Below are positions 16,688-23,170 of a DNA stretch of 64,000 nt, in pieces. Made by a program: the position numbers and the translations under genes. Source of the stretch: Chryseobacterium nakagawai (GTDB lineage Bacteria; Bacteroidota; Bacteroidia; Flavobacteriales; Weeksellaceae); NCBI RefSeq assembly GCF_900637665.1, contig NZ_LR134386.1, positions 2,348,501 to 2,412,500 on the forward strand, read 5' to 3'. The notes below the pieces were generated by a model. The model saw only the letters and a program-made list of their open reading frames with translations, made no database searches and was not told where the DNA came from. How positions within the stretch are numbered: position 1 is the first letter of the stretch; every line of letters starts with the position of its first letter.

Positions 16688-17644
16688 ATGTATGATTACG
16701 GAGCCCGAATGCTGATACCCGATTTAGGAAGATGGAACGGGATAGATCAACTAACGGAAAACTATCATTCTAAAAGCCCATATGCGTATGTGATGAACAA
16801 TCCTTTGTCCTTCACAGATCCTGATGGCAGGCAAATAAACAGAGAAGAAAGGGGATGGTCTTTTTCAGGGGAAGATATTGGCTGGGCAATGAGCTATTTC
16901 CAGAATGGAGGTAGTCTCAAAGCATTAGACAATGCACTTGAATCCTGGAATGCAGGAAGAGGAAGTTTTGAGGGTAATAATGATAACTTCTGGACGAAAT
17001 TTGAAGGATTAAATCTTTCATTGCCACCAGTGACACTTACCGGGAAAATTGGTGCAGTTTGGGCGCTACAGCTTCGCAATCATGTAAATGCTTACATGGA
17101 GCAGTGGAATGGTCAATATAGCGCTAGGTTTTTTGAGGATAGAGTTGGAGATCAGGTACTTCCTCCCAAAAAAACGGCATTAGGGAAGTTTTGGTCATTT
17201 ATAAGTCCTCGGATCTGGAAGGAAGGCGGAATGTCATATATGGTAAACTATGAAGGAATAGCTACGGGTATTGCACCTATAATAGGCGATGTTCCTTTAA
17301 GTGGGCCAGGATTAAAAGGTATAATAACGACTGAAGGATCAATTACGAAAGCATTATTTGCTACTGAAAAGGAAATAATATCCTCAGGAGATTTTTTAAG
17401 AATTGAAAATGCTGCAACGAGAATTAATAAACCAATTACAGTAGTTGGTAGCAGAGCAACTGGAAAAGCTAAGGCATATTCTGATTGGGATTATGTTATT
17501 GAAAATCTTAATAACAAGGAATGGTCAAAAATAAAAAACTCAATCCCAGGAGCTAGATCTACAATAGATAACACTCCACGAAATATTGATATTTTTAAGA
17601 AACTTGATCTATCAAGGCCATATCTTACTATTCATCCACGTTAA
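16688..17644 (+). CDS. Orphan RHS C-terminal cassette with nucleotidyltransferase-like toxin tip
   Basis: The 318-residue frame begins inside the RHS core (MYDYGARMLIPDLGRWNGID), so ATG 16688 is an internal Met and the cassette probably lacks its own start and signal. Residues about 35-210 repeat the pre-toxin region of the main RHS protein. After GDVPLSGPGLKGI the tip reads RIENAATRINKPITVVGSRA, TGKAKAYSDWDYVIE, then NTPRNIDIFKK. GSR...SDWDY is the nucleotide-binding and metal-binding signature of polymerase-beta-type nucleotidyltransferases. It is probably silent until recombined onto the expressed RHS gene. The immunity candidate follows after 10 bp. Confidence 0.75.
   Translation: MYDYGARMLIPDLGRWNGIDQLTENYHSKSPYAYVMNNPLSFTDPDGRQINREERGWSFSGEDIGWAMSYFQNGGSLKALDNALESWNAGRGSFEGNNDNFWTKFEGLNLSLPPVTLTGKIGAVWALQLRNHVNAYMEQWNGQYSARFFEDRVGDQVLPPKKTALGKFWSFISPRIWKEGGMSYMVNYEGIATGIAPIIGDVPLSGPGLKGIITTEGSITKALFATEKEIISSGDFLRIENAATRINKPITVVGSRATGKAKAYSDWDYVIENLNNKEWSKIKNSIPGARSTIDNTPRNIDIFKKLDLSRPYLTIHPR
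16787..17219 (+). repeat. RHS pre-toxin segment, copy 2 of a 433-bp direct repeat
   Basis: Matches 14358-14790 with one mismatch. The near identity, against the decay of sequence on both sides, suggests recent duplication or gene conversion. Confidence 0.9.
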
Positions 17645-17654
17645 ATTTATAAAT

Positions 17655-18086
17655 ATGTTAGGAATTATTGATCAAGTTTTTATTAACAAGTATGGGCAAG
17701 ATCTTGTAAATATTGATCCTTTTAAAATACTGTTTTCAAATTTTAATATAGAAAACAAAAGAGATTATTTAGAAGGAATAATATCTCTTATCATGCAGTC
17801 TAAACTACAGAATGAAGATGTAGAATCAGCTATAAAAACTAGTGGTTTAAAGCCGACTTTTACACCTTGTGTTCTATTAAAAAAAGGTGTTGCAAATCAT
17901 AATTTGATAAAGTTAATTAATTTACCAGAGACTGAATTAGAAAAGACACTGGTTTTATTGATGAACTTGTTTAAAATTGGATATAAAAGAAGGTTTATAG
18001 AGGAAAAAAATAATCCTGATAAATGGTGGTACTGGGATCTATCTGAGATTAATACAGAAGATAAAATTCTGAAAAATTATGGATAA
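17655..18086 (+). CDS. DUF5958-like putative immunity protein for the NTase tip
   Basis: ATG 17655 (MLGIIDQVFINKYGQDLVNI) is 10 bp after the tip's stop; the frame extends further up only into the tip gene. The 143-residue cytoplasmic protein has AIKTSGLKPTFTPCVLLKKG, then NLPETELEKTLVLLMNLFKIG and KWWYWDLS, a pattern I associate with DUF5958. Placement directly behind a toxin tip supports an immunity role. The open frame is intact, so it could protect even while its cognate tip is silent. Confidence 0.6.
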   Translation: MLGIIDQVFINKYGQDLVNIDPFKILFSNFNIENKRDYLEGIISLIMQSKLQNEDVESAIKTSGLKPTFTPCVLLKKGVANHNLIKLINLPETELEKTLVLLMNLFKIGYKRRFIEEKNNPDKWWYWDLSEINTEDKILKNYG

Positions 18087-18125
18087 AAGCTTAGTTACTC
18101 ACCATTTTATTAAAAATTACACTTT

Positions 18126-18532
18126 ATGATATTTTATTCAAATAGAAAATTTAAAACGTGGGGCTATACTGTAAGCCACTCCTCTTTATTATTACGCAGT
18201 GAAATGAAATACCTTGACCAAGATGATTATTCCGAAAACACTTCTCATAATATTGATCTCGAATTTTGGGCAGTAAATTATATATTAATATACCGGCTTA
18301 TATTCATGAAATTACAATTAATGAAGTAACAGAAAAAGAATTATTCATAGATCTTGATAAAGAATTATTGAAACATGATATGAAAATTTTCGAGATAGAA
18401 TCTGCAGGTAAGAAATATTACATTATTGCTGGGGGGCTTTTAATAGGAAAAAATTCATGGATAAATCAAGATAGGATTTTTGACTATAATTTAAATTTAG
18501 AACACGATGAAATAATATTTCAAACAGGTTAG
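18126..18532 (+). pseudogene. Frameshifted orphan immunity-type gene
   Basis: The first frame reads MIFYSNRKFKTWGYTVSHSS, then LLLRSEMKYLD and NIDLEFWAVNY before running off. The second continues INIPAYIHEITINEV to FDYNLNLEHDEIIFQTG. Removing one AT unit from the TATATATTAAT run near 18278-18288 joins them as EFWAVNYINIPAYIHE, so a 2-base slippage broke the gene. The pattern is familiar from Bacteroidota immunity-type proteins next to RHS tips, but I cannot name the family. No matching toxin tip remains beside it. Confidence 0.65.
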
Positions 18533-18783
18533 TCATAGTGTTCCAGTTAGACAATGTATCTCTCACCGGTACTAGCGTCTCACTCATGCACTGAATAATA
18601 ACAGCAAAGCTAATGATGTAATCTGCAATAGCTTTGTTGTTACTGAATGACTTAAGTATCATACAGTAAATAATGAGCAATTCTATATTTTTTATAAGAT
18701 TATATTGTATTATGAATTAGCTTTATATTTTAAAACGAAGATTTAGATATTGATTAATAGGTAAGATTGAGGATACGTAAATA

Positions 18784-19020
18784 GATAGCTTCTGGACGAA
18801 ATTTGAAGGAATGGAATGGTCAATATACCTTTAACTTTATTCATGATAGATTTGGTGATCAGGTACTGCCTGCCAAAAAACAGCATTTTGGAAATTTTGG
18901 TCATTTATAAGTCCTCGCACCGGGAAAGATGGTAGTGGGTTATCATATACTGTAAATTATGAAGGAATCGCAACCAGTATCGCACCTAGGCGATGTTCCT
19001 TTAAGTGGACCAGGTATTAC
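18784..19020 (+). pseudogene. Third, degenerate copy of the RHS pre-toxin segment
   Basis: TTCTGGACGAAATTTGAAGG, the block around GGTGATCAGGTACTGCC and TTTATAAGTCCTCG all recur from the intact copies. About 110 bp are missing after GAAGGA, an A-run is one base shorter, and 5 bases are lost before GGCGATGTTCC. The frame into the WHH tip is therefore broken. Confidence 0.75.
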
Positions 19021-19414
19021 TGGTATTAAAAGTATAATACAGGCAGAGGCTATCGGTGCATATTATTCTGTAGCGTATGAAATGAAGCTAGCTAAATACC
19101 TTTATCCGGGAAAAAGCGGATACATACATTTTAAGGCAGTTAATACGGCTCTTTCAGATGCTATGAAATCAGATGCCAGATTTGCCGAAGGAATTACAGA
19201 TTTAGGGATTACAATTCCAAAATCTGTAACAGGAAATATTGGGGGTACATCCCCTAAAAACTGGGTTTGGCACCATGATGTAGGGCAAGGTGTTATGCAA
19301 TTGGTTCCTAAATCACAACATCCAAGTATACCGGGGGGTATATTTTGGAAAACAATGCACCCTGACGGTAAAGGTGGAATGTCAATCTGGGGTAGCGGAT
19401 ATAAAAAGAAATAA
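18959..19414 (+). CDS. Orphan RHS tip with WHH-type HNH/endonuclease VII-like nuclease domain
   Basis: The open frame has 151 residues, but its first nine come from an out-of-frame start; the true cassette begins at GDVPLSGPGITGIKSI. The tip ends with NWVWHHDVGQGVMQLVPKSQ, HPSIPGGIFWKTMHPDGKGG. The WHH...MQLVP..(I)H signature belongs to the HNH/endonuclease VII fold nucleases used as polymorphic toxins. The broken pre-toxin upstream means it is probably not made as it stands and serves as a donor tip. A small acidic protein gene follows after 18 bp. Confidence 0.75.
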   Translation: MKESQPVSHLGDVPLSGPGITGIKSIIQAEAIGAYYSVAYEMKLAKYLYPGKSGYIHFKAVNTALSDAMKSDARFAEGITDLGITIPKSVTGNIGGTSPKNWVWHHDVGQGVMQLVPKSQHPSIPGGIFWKTMHPDGKGGMSIWGSGYKKK

Positions 19415-19432
19415 GCTTAAAAAAGATAAATA

Positions 19433-19756
19433 ATGAATTACACAAATTTTATTGGTTATTTAGCCAATCTTGAAAACCTTGATGACCTTTACATCGAATT
19501 CAACGCAGATGCAGATTCTGAAGCTCTGATTGTTTGTTTGAAAAACTCTCTTGATATGAATTCAGAGATAGCTATTTTCGGAATAGAGGAAACAGAAGGC
19601 GACCTTATTTTTGAAAAAGATGGTAACAAATATGTCGAGCTGTTTCCGTTGGACTCTGTTCAGGAAATGGTCGGAGAATATGTTAATACTTATAAGGGTA
19701 TTTCAAATACCGAAATAGCGGAAAGACTTCTGGATTATAGAATAAATGATGCTTAA
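19433..19756 (+). CDS. Putative immunity protein for the WHH nuclease tip
   Basis: A 107-residue acidic, soluble protein (MNYTNFIGYLANLENLDDLY ... GISNTEIAERLLDYRINDA). Its family is not recognised. It lies 18 bp behind a nuclease tip, and acidic character is common in immunity proteins that block nuclease active sites; both points are inference. The reading frame is intact. Confidence 0.55.
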   Translation: MNYTNFIGYLANLENLDDLYIEFNADADSEALIVCLKNSLDMNSEIAIFGIEETEGDLIFEKDGNKYVELFPLDSVQEMVGEYVNTYKGISNTEIAERLLDYRINDA

Positions 19757-19798
19757 TTTATTTGTAGGAATGCTTAAGCTAATAAAATTTGCTTGAAT

Positions 19799-19829
19799 TT
19801 AAGGGCTGCTTATCAAAGTGGCCCTTTAC
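19799..19829 (+). terminator. Hairpin after the WHH immunity gene
   Basis: AAGGGC (19801-19806) pairs with GCCCTT (19821-19826) across a 14-base loop; the same kind of hairpin recurs after the next gene. The U-run is short. Confidence 0.45.
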
Positions 19830-19841
19830 AAAATAATATTC

Positions 19842-20333
19842 ATGGATAATCAAGAATTAATAGAAAAAACTTACTTAGAATCTACTAAAGGAATTAAAGA
19901 AGAATGGTTTTATAGCGATGTTCCACATTGGTATAGCTATGTTGTTAATCTTCCAAAGGACTTACAAGCTACGTATTTGACAGTTATTTTGGAAAATCAA
20001 GTCCTAAATGGCGGATTTCACCAGTATTTTGTGAATGCATACGGACAGTTTGCAAAGGAGACAATAGATGCTTTAATAGAAATAGGCGCTTTAAAAAAAT
20101 CAAATTTATTAGATAAAGCTTTGAAGATTGTACAAGGCGAAGGCATGAGTGACATTGAGTTTAGGAAAGAATTGATTAACAAAACGCTTAAAAAGCTTTA
20201 CATAGACGATGATTTATTTGCTCCTTTAGAGGAATTGGATGATATATACTATGATATTGAAGATGAATATATTTCTGATTTACTGGGCGAATATTTAAGA
20301 AAAGATTTTAGAAAGAGAAGTTGTAGAAGGTAA
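19842..20333 (+). CDS. DUF4375 (DMP19-like) protein, orphan immunity candidate
   Basis: ATG 19842 (MDNQELIEKTYLEST) is preferred to GTG 19818, which would overlap the upstream hairpin. The 163-residue protein carries ILENQVLNGGFHQYFVNAYG, then AIEALxxIGA-type sequence (DALIEIGALKKSN), the signature of DUF4375/DMP19. That family is frequent among immunity genes of polymorphic toxin loci. No toxin tip stands directly upstream, so it looks like an orphan kept for protection. Confidence 0.7.
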   Translation: MDNQELIEKTYLESTKGIKEEWFYSDVPHWYSYVVNLPKDLQATYLTVILENQVLNGGFHQYFVNAYGQFAKETIDALIEIGALKKSNLLDKALKIVQGEGMSDIEFRKELINKTLKKLYIDDDLFAPLEELDDIYYDIEDEYISDLLGEYLRKDFRKRSCRR

Positions 20334-20400
20334 ATAAATAACTCAATACATTAATGAAACTGCTTTATAATGTATCTGCTCGAAGATAATTGAGACATTT

Positions 20401-20431
20401 AAGGGCTGTAAGTTAATACGGCCCTTTTTAA
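20401..20431 (+). terminator. Terminator after the DUF4375 gene
   Basis: AAGGGC (20401-20406) pairs with GCCCTT (20421-20426), followed by TTTTA. The insertion sequence starts 12 bases further on. Confidence 0.65.
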
Positions 20432-20478
20432 TAATATTGTCCTGTCCTAAAATAAGTTGACAACAAATCGACTTATTT

Positions 20479-20868
20479 ATGAAAAAATTAGAATTAATAA
20501 GAGAAAAACGCACTCAAAAAGATTACACATTAGCTTTTAAATTAAGTATTGTATCTCAAGTAGAAACGGGTGATTTCACTTATAAACAGGCACAAAAGCA
20601 CTATGGTATCCAAGGAAAGAGTACTGTTTTGGTTTGGCTCAGAAGATATGGTAACTTAGATTGGAATAAGCCCAAGATTCATATTATGGACAATTCAAAA
20701 GAAACACCAGCTCAAAAAATCAAGCGTTTAGAGAAAGAGCTCTCCGATGAAAAGTTAAAGAATAAAGCTTTTAATACGATGATTGACATCTCTGACAAGC
20801 AATATGGTACTCAAATCAGAAAAAAGTATTTCTCCCAACAATCTTCAAACTCCACAGACAAGGAATAA
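20479..20868 (+). CDS. IS3-family transposase OrfA
   Basis: This 129-residue protein starts with a helix-turn-helix (DYTLAFKLSIVSQVETGDFT, YKQAQKHYGIQGKSTVLVWL) and ends with a leucine-zipper-like segment (IKRLEKELSDEKLKNKAFNT). It is the DNA-binding partner of the DDE subunit. Near the end the zero-frame codons are AGA AAA AAG, giving the slippery heptamer A AAA AAG at 20820-20826. A -1 shift there leads into the OrfB frame (FLPTIFKLHRQGISISRLCR), so an OrfAB fusion transposase is expected. Confidence 0.9.
   Translation: MKKLELIREKRTQKDYTLAFKLSIVSQVETGDFTYKQAQKHYGIQGKSTVLVWLRRYGNLDWNKPKIHIMDNSKETPAQKIKRLEKELSDEKLKNKAFNTMIDISDKQYGTQIRKKYFSQQSSNSTDKE
20820..20826 (+). promoter_or_regulatory. 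Programmed -1 frameshift site (A AAA AAG)
   Basis: The heptamer is in the correct phase of OrfA (last base of AGA, then AAA AAG). The -1 frame downstream is open and encodes the OrfB N-terminus up to 20960. Confidence 0.8.
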
Positions 20869-21715
20869 GTATCTCCAGACTGTGTAGATTGTTTGGGATA
20901 AGCGGTCAGGCTATTTACCAGGGAAAGAAAGGATTCTGGTCCGAGAAGATGAATTTTTGAGAGTGAAAAAATTGGTTCAAAAAGTACGGATAGAGTTACC
21001 TAAACTTGGAACAAGAAAACTTTATTTCCTTCTGAAAGAACGCTTCAAAGAAGAAAAAATAAAGTTGGGACGAGATGCTCTATTTGCATTGTTGAAAAGA
21101 AAAAACATGCAGATTCGGATTCAAAAGAAATATGTTAAGACAACTTTCTCAAAACATTGGCTTAGGAAGCATCCCAATCTATTAAAGAACGTAAAAATTG
21201 AGACGGCGGAACAGGTTTTTGTAAGTGATATTACTTACCTTAAAACAACAAAATCTACGTGCTACCTATCTTTAGTAACAGATGCTTACAGTAGAAAGAT
21301 AACGGGATATTCTTTAAGCTTAAATATGAATGCTGAAAGTGTTGCAAAAGCATTAAAAATGGCTATTAAAAATAGAGTTACCAATAACCTTCTAATTCAT
21401 CATTCAGATAGAGGTTTACAATATTGTTCAGATCTTTATCAAAAAATTCTTCATAAAAATAAAATTCAACCTTCTATGACAGATGGTTATGATTGCTATC
21501 AAAATGCACTAGCAGAAAGAATTAATGGAATTTTAAAACAAGAATTCCTCTTTTATAAAACGAAAAATATAGAAGATCTGAACTCATTAGTAAAAGAAAG
21601 TATATATCTTTATAATATAAAAAGACCACACTTAAGTCTTAATATGGAAACTCCAGATAAGATCCATAAAAAATCCGAAGAAACAAAAATGCTCTCCGGA
21701 TTAAATATTGTTTAA
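20827..21715 (+). pseudogene. IS3-family DDE transposase OrfB, frame broken near its N-terminus
   Basis: After the slippery site the -1 frame reads ISISRLCRLFGISGQAIYQG, KKGFWSE, then stops (TGA 20958-20960). The rest of OrfB is open one frame over: EDEFLRVKKLVQKVRIELPK, then the integrase core. The core has the catalytic D in VFVSDITYL, D in HHSDRGLQY and E in NALAERINGILK. A missing base around 20940-20950 (TCCGAGAAGATG) explains the break. As sequenced no full OrfB can be made from one frameshift, so the element looks immobile unless a start within the second frame is used. Confidence 0.75.
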
Positions 21716-21740
21716 TATATGTCAACCTATTTTAGGACGA

Positions 21741-21875
21741 CTCATCGACCGTGATCCGCAAAAATATATTCCGAACATATTCGAAGCGAAAGAAAGTGAT
21801 TTTCAGAGCGCCATTCATAAAGTATTCCATTCTACAAAATTTGCTTCTTCAATTGTATTGCCTGTAGTGAAATGA
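21741..21875 (+). pseudogene. 3' end of a CocE/NonD-type hydrolase gene, cut by the IS
   Basis: Directly after the right IS end the sequence reads LIDRDPQKYIPNIFEAKESD, FQSAIHKVFHSTKFASSIVL, PVVK and stop. This resembles the C-terminus of CocE/NonD (X-Pro dipeptidyl-peptidase-like) alpha/beta hydrolases, where (L)IDRNPQxxxPNI and a closing SSxxLPV(L/V) are usual. The other 90% of the gene is not in the window on either side, so it was removed rather than split by a simple insertion. Confidence 0.6.
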
Positions 21876-21937
21876 GAGCGATTAGGTCAATCTTAATATT
21901 TTGAGTATTTTTTTAAAATTACGGCAGTTACAATAAA

Positions 21938-21974
21938 CAAAAAAATCCTGCATATCATTGATTTTGCAGGATTT
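21938..21974 (-). terminator. Terminator of tRNA-Ser
   Basis: AAATCCTGCA (21943-21952) and TGCAGGATTT (21965-21974) form a 10-bp stem. Read on the minus strand it is followed by TTTTTTGTTT. It lies about 45 bp past the tRNA 3' end. Confidence 0.75.
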
Positions 21975-22016
21975 ATCTATTTTTTGATGCTTTTTGAAAA
22001 CTTTCGTTTTCGCATC

Positions 22017-22032
22017 TTGCGGAGAGTGAGGG
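22017..22032 (+). repeat. tRNA-Ser 3' end, right copy of the 16-bp direct repeat (candidate attachment site)
   Basis: TTGCGGAGAGTGAGGG overlaps the acceptor and T-arm end of tRNA-Ser and is identical to 5871-5886. The tRNA 3' end faces the interval between the copies, as expected when an element has integrated into a tRNA gene. Confidence 0.65.
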
Positions 22033-22104
22033 ATTCGAACCCCCGGACCTGTTACAGTCAACAGTTTTCAAGACTGCCGCAATCGACCACTCTGCCAACT
22101 CTCC
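22020..22104 (-). tRNA. tRNA-Ser (anticodon UGA)
   Basis: On the minus strand GGAGAGT (5') pairs with ACTCTCC (3') in the acceptor stem. The T-arm GGGGGTTCGAATCCC, a D-arm GGCAGAGTGGTCGATTGC and an anticodon loop CTTGAAAA with anticodon TGA are present, as is the long variable arm of a class II tRNA. CCA is not encoded. The gene lies at the right border of the putative island. Confidence 0.95.
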
Positions 22105-22408
22105 CTTAACTCCGATTATATCGTTGTTTTCAGTGGTGCAAATATAGAATGATTTTTAGTTTCTGCAAAACTTTTCCCCTACAAATTTTAACAAAACTTA
22201 ATAATCAGCTAAAAATCAGATTGATTATTTTTGTTAATTGCTATAAAATGATTCAGCTAATTCTTTATTTGCTCCTGTTTATCCGGTTTTGAGAGGAAAA
22301 GGTCCTGTATTTTGATAGAAAAAAACTTAAGAAATAGAATTTGATCTAAGAATTTTCATTTGGTGTATTTTTTGCAATGCCTGTCAGACTAAAAAAAATT
22401 AATTATTT

Positions 22409-22990
22409 ATGAAATTATCTTATCTGGGAGCAGGGGTTTTAGGGATTGCCTTACTATTCACTTTAGGATCTAATCTTGTTTTTGCTAAACAACCTTTGTT
22501 AACAACAGAAAATGTGCAGAATGATTCTGATTCTGTAAAAGTTGAGAATCTGGCTAAAGAGCTAAAGAAACTGAAGCCTATCAACACAAATGATTTTAAA
22601 AGTAAATTCAAAAAAGAGATTAACGGGTTTAAACTTACAGAAGTTACAGCATTTGAAGATAAAGAAACAGGATCATACGCTACAGCAAACTATGCAAAAG
22701 GATCTCAGAATGTTTATCTAATGGTAACAGATGGTGCCGGTGTAGGAGCAGAGCAGGTTAAAGGAAGTCTTTTAAGTTATCTGGAACTCAAATCAATTGA
22801 AGAACCAGGTGATAAAACCAATATTAAAAATTATAAAGGCTGGTTCGTTTACTTTGACCATAGTATGTATGAAAATGATAAAATGACAAGTATTCAATAT
22901 CTGGAAGGGAACAGGTATGGAGTAGTGGCTTCCGGGAATAATATCTCCCTTGAAGAACTGAAAAGTCTTTTAGATAACGTTAATCTGTAA
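22409..22990 (+). CDS. Exported protein of unknown function
   Basis: 193 residues with a signal peptide (MKLSYLGAGVLGIALLFTLG, cleavage probably after VFA). The mature part is soluble and has NTNDFKSKFKKEINGFKLTE, SYATANYAKGSQNVYLMVTD, GAGVGAEQVKGSLLSYLELK and ends SLEELKSLLDNVNL. The pattern, substrate unknown, resembles small periplasmic proteins that bind or report a metabolite, but I cannot assign a family. It stands alone, followed by a hairpin at 23013-23046. Confidence 0.7.
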   Translation: MKLSYLGAGVLGIALLFTLGSNLVFAKQPLLTTENVQNDSDSVKVENLAKELKKLKPINTNDFKSKFKKEINGFKLTEVTAFEDKETGSYATANYAKGSQNVYLMVTDGAGVGAEQVKGSLLSYLELKSIEEPGDKTNIKNYKGWFVYFDHSMYENDKMTSIQYLEGNRYGVVASGNNISLEELKSLLDNVNL

Positions 22991-23012
22991 AATATTCTAA
23001 TAATAGAGCAAA

Positions 23013-23046
23013 GCTTCGGTTTATGAAAATAAATCGGAGTTTTTTA
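23013..23046 (+). terminator. Terminator after 22409-22990
   Basis: CTTCGGTTTAT and ATAAATCGGAG form a stem with two G-U pairs around a GAAA loop, followed by TTTTTTA. Confidence 0.7.
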
Positions 23047-23170
23047 TTCATTCCCTAAATTCCTTTATTTATTTCTTTATTTCCTTGGTTCATTGTTTTT
23101 TCATTGAATAAGCTGTGTGGTTGCAATAGCTTTGATTTATCAAAACAAAAACAATTAGCAATATACTATC

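Larger units (their letters stand above)
20443..21738 (+). mobile_element. IS3-family insertion sequence
   Basis: Terminal inverted repeats are TGTCCTAAAATAAGTTGACA (20443-20462) on the left and its near-complement TGTCAACCTATTTTAGGAC (21720-21738) on the right, with one mismatch over 19 bases. It contains OrfA and a DDE OrfB in the usual -1 arrangement. Flanks (GTCC on the left, GACTC on the right) show no clear target duplication, and a truncated host gene begins at once on the right. This suggests a deletion or recombination at the element. Confidence 0.85.

Noticed and set aside
18600..18641. Inverted repeat AACAGCAAAGCTA / TAGCTTTGTTGTT
   Set aside because: It has one mismatch, a 16-base spacer and no U-run, and sits in decayed spacer between cassettes; probably chance or a remnant without function.
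20433..21750. Target-site duplication of the IS
   Set aside because: GTCC/TATTGTCC on the left and GACTCATCG on the right share no direct repeat of the usual 3-4 bases in the right place.
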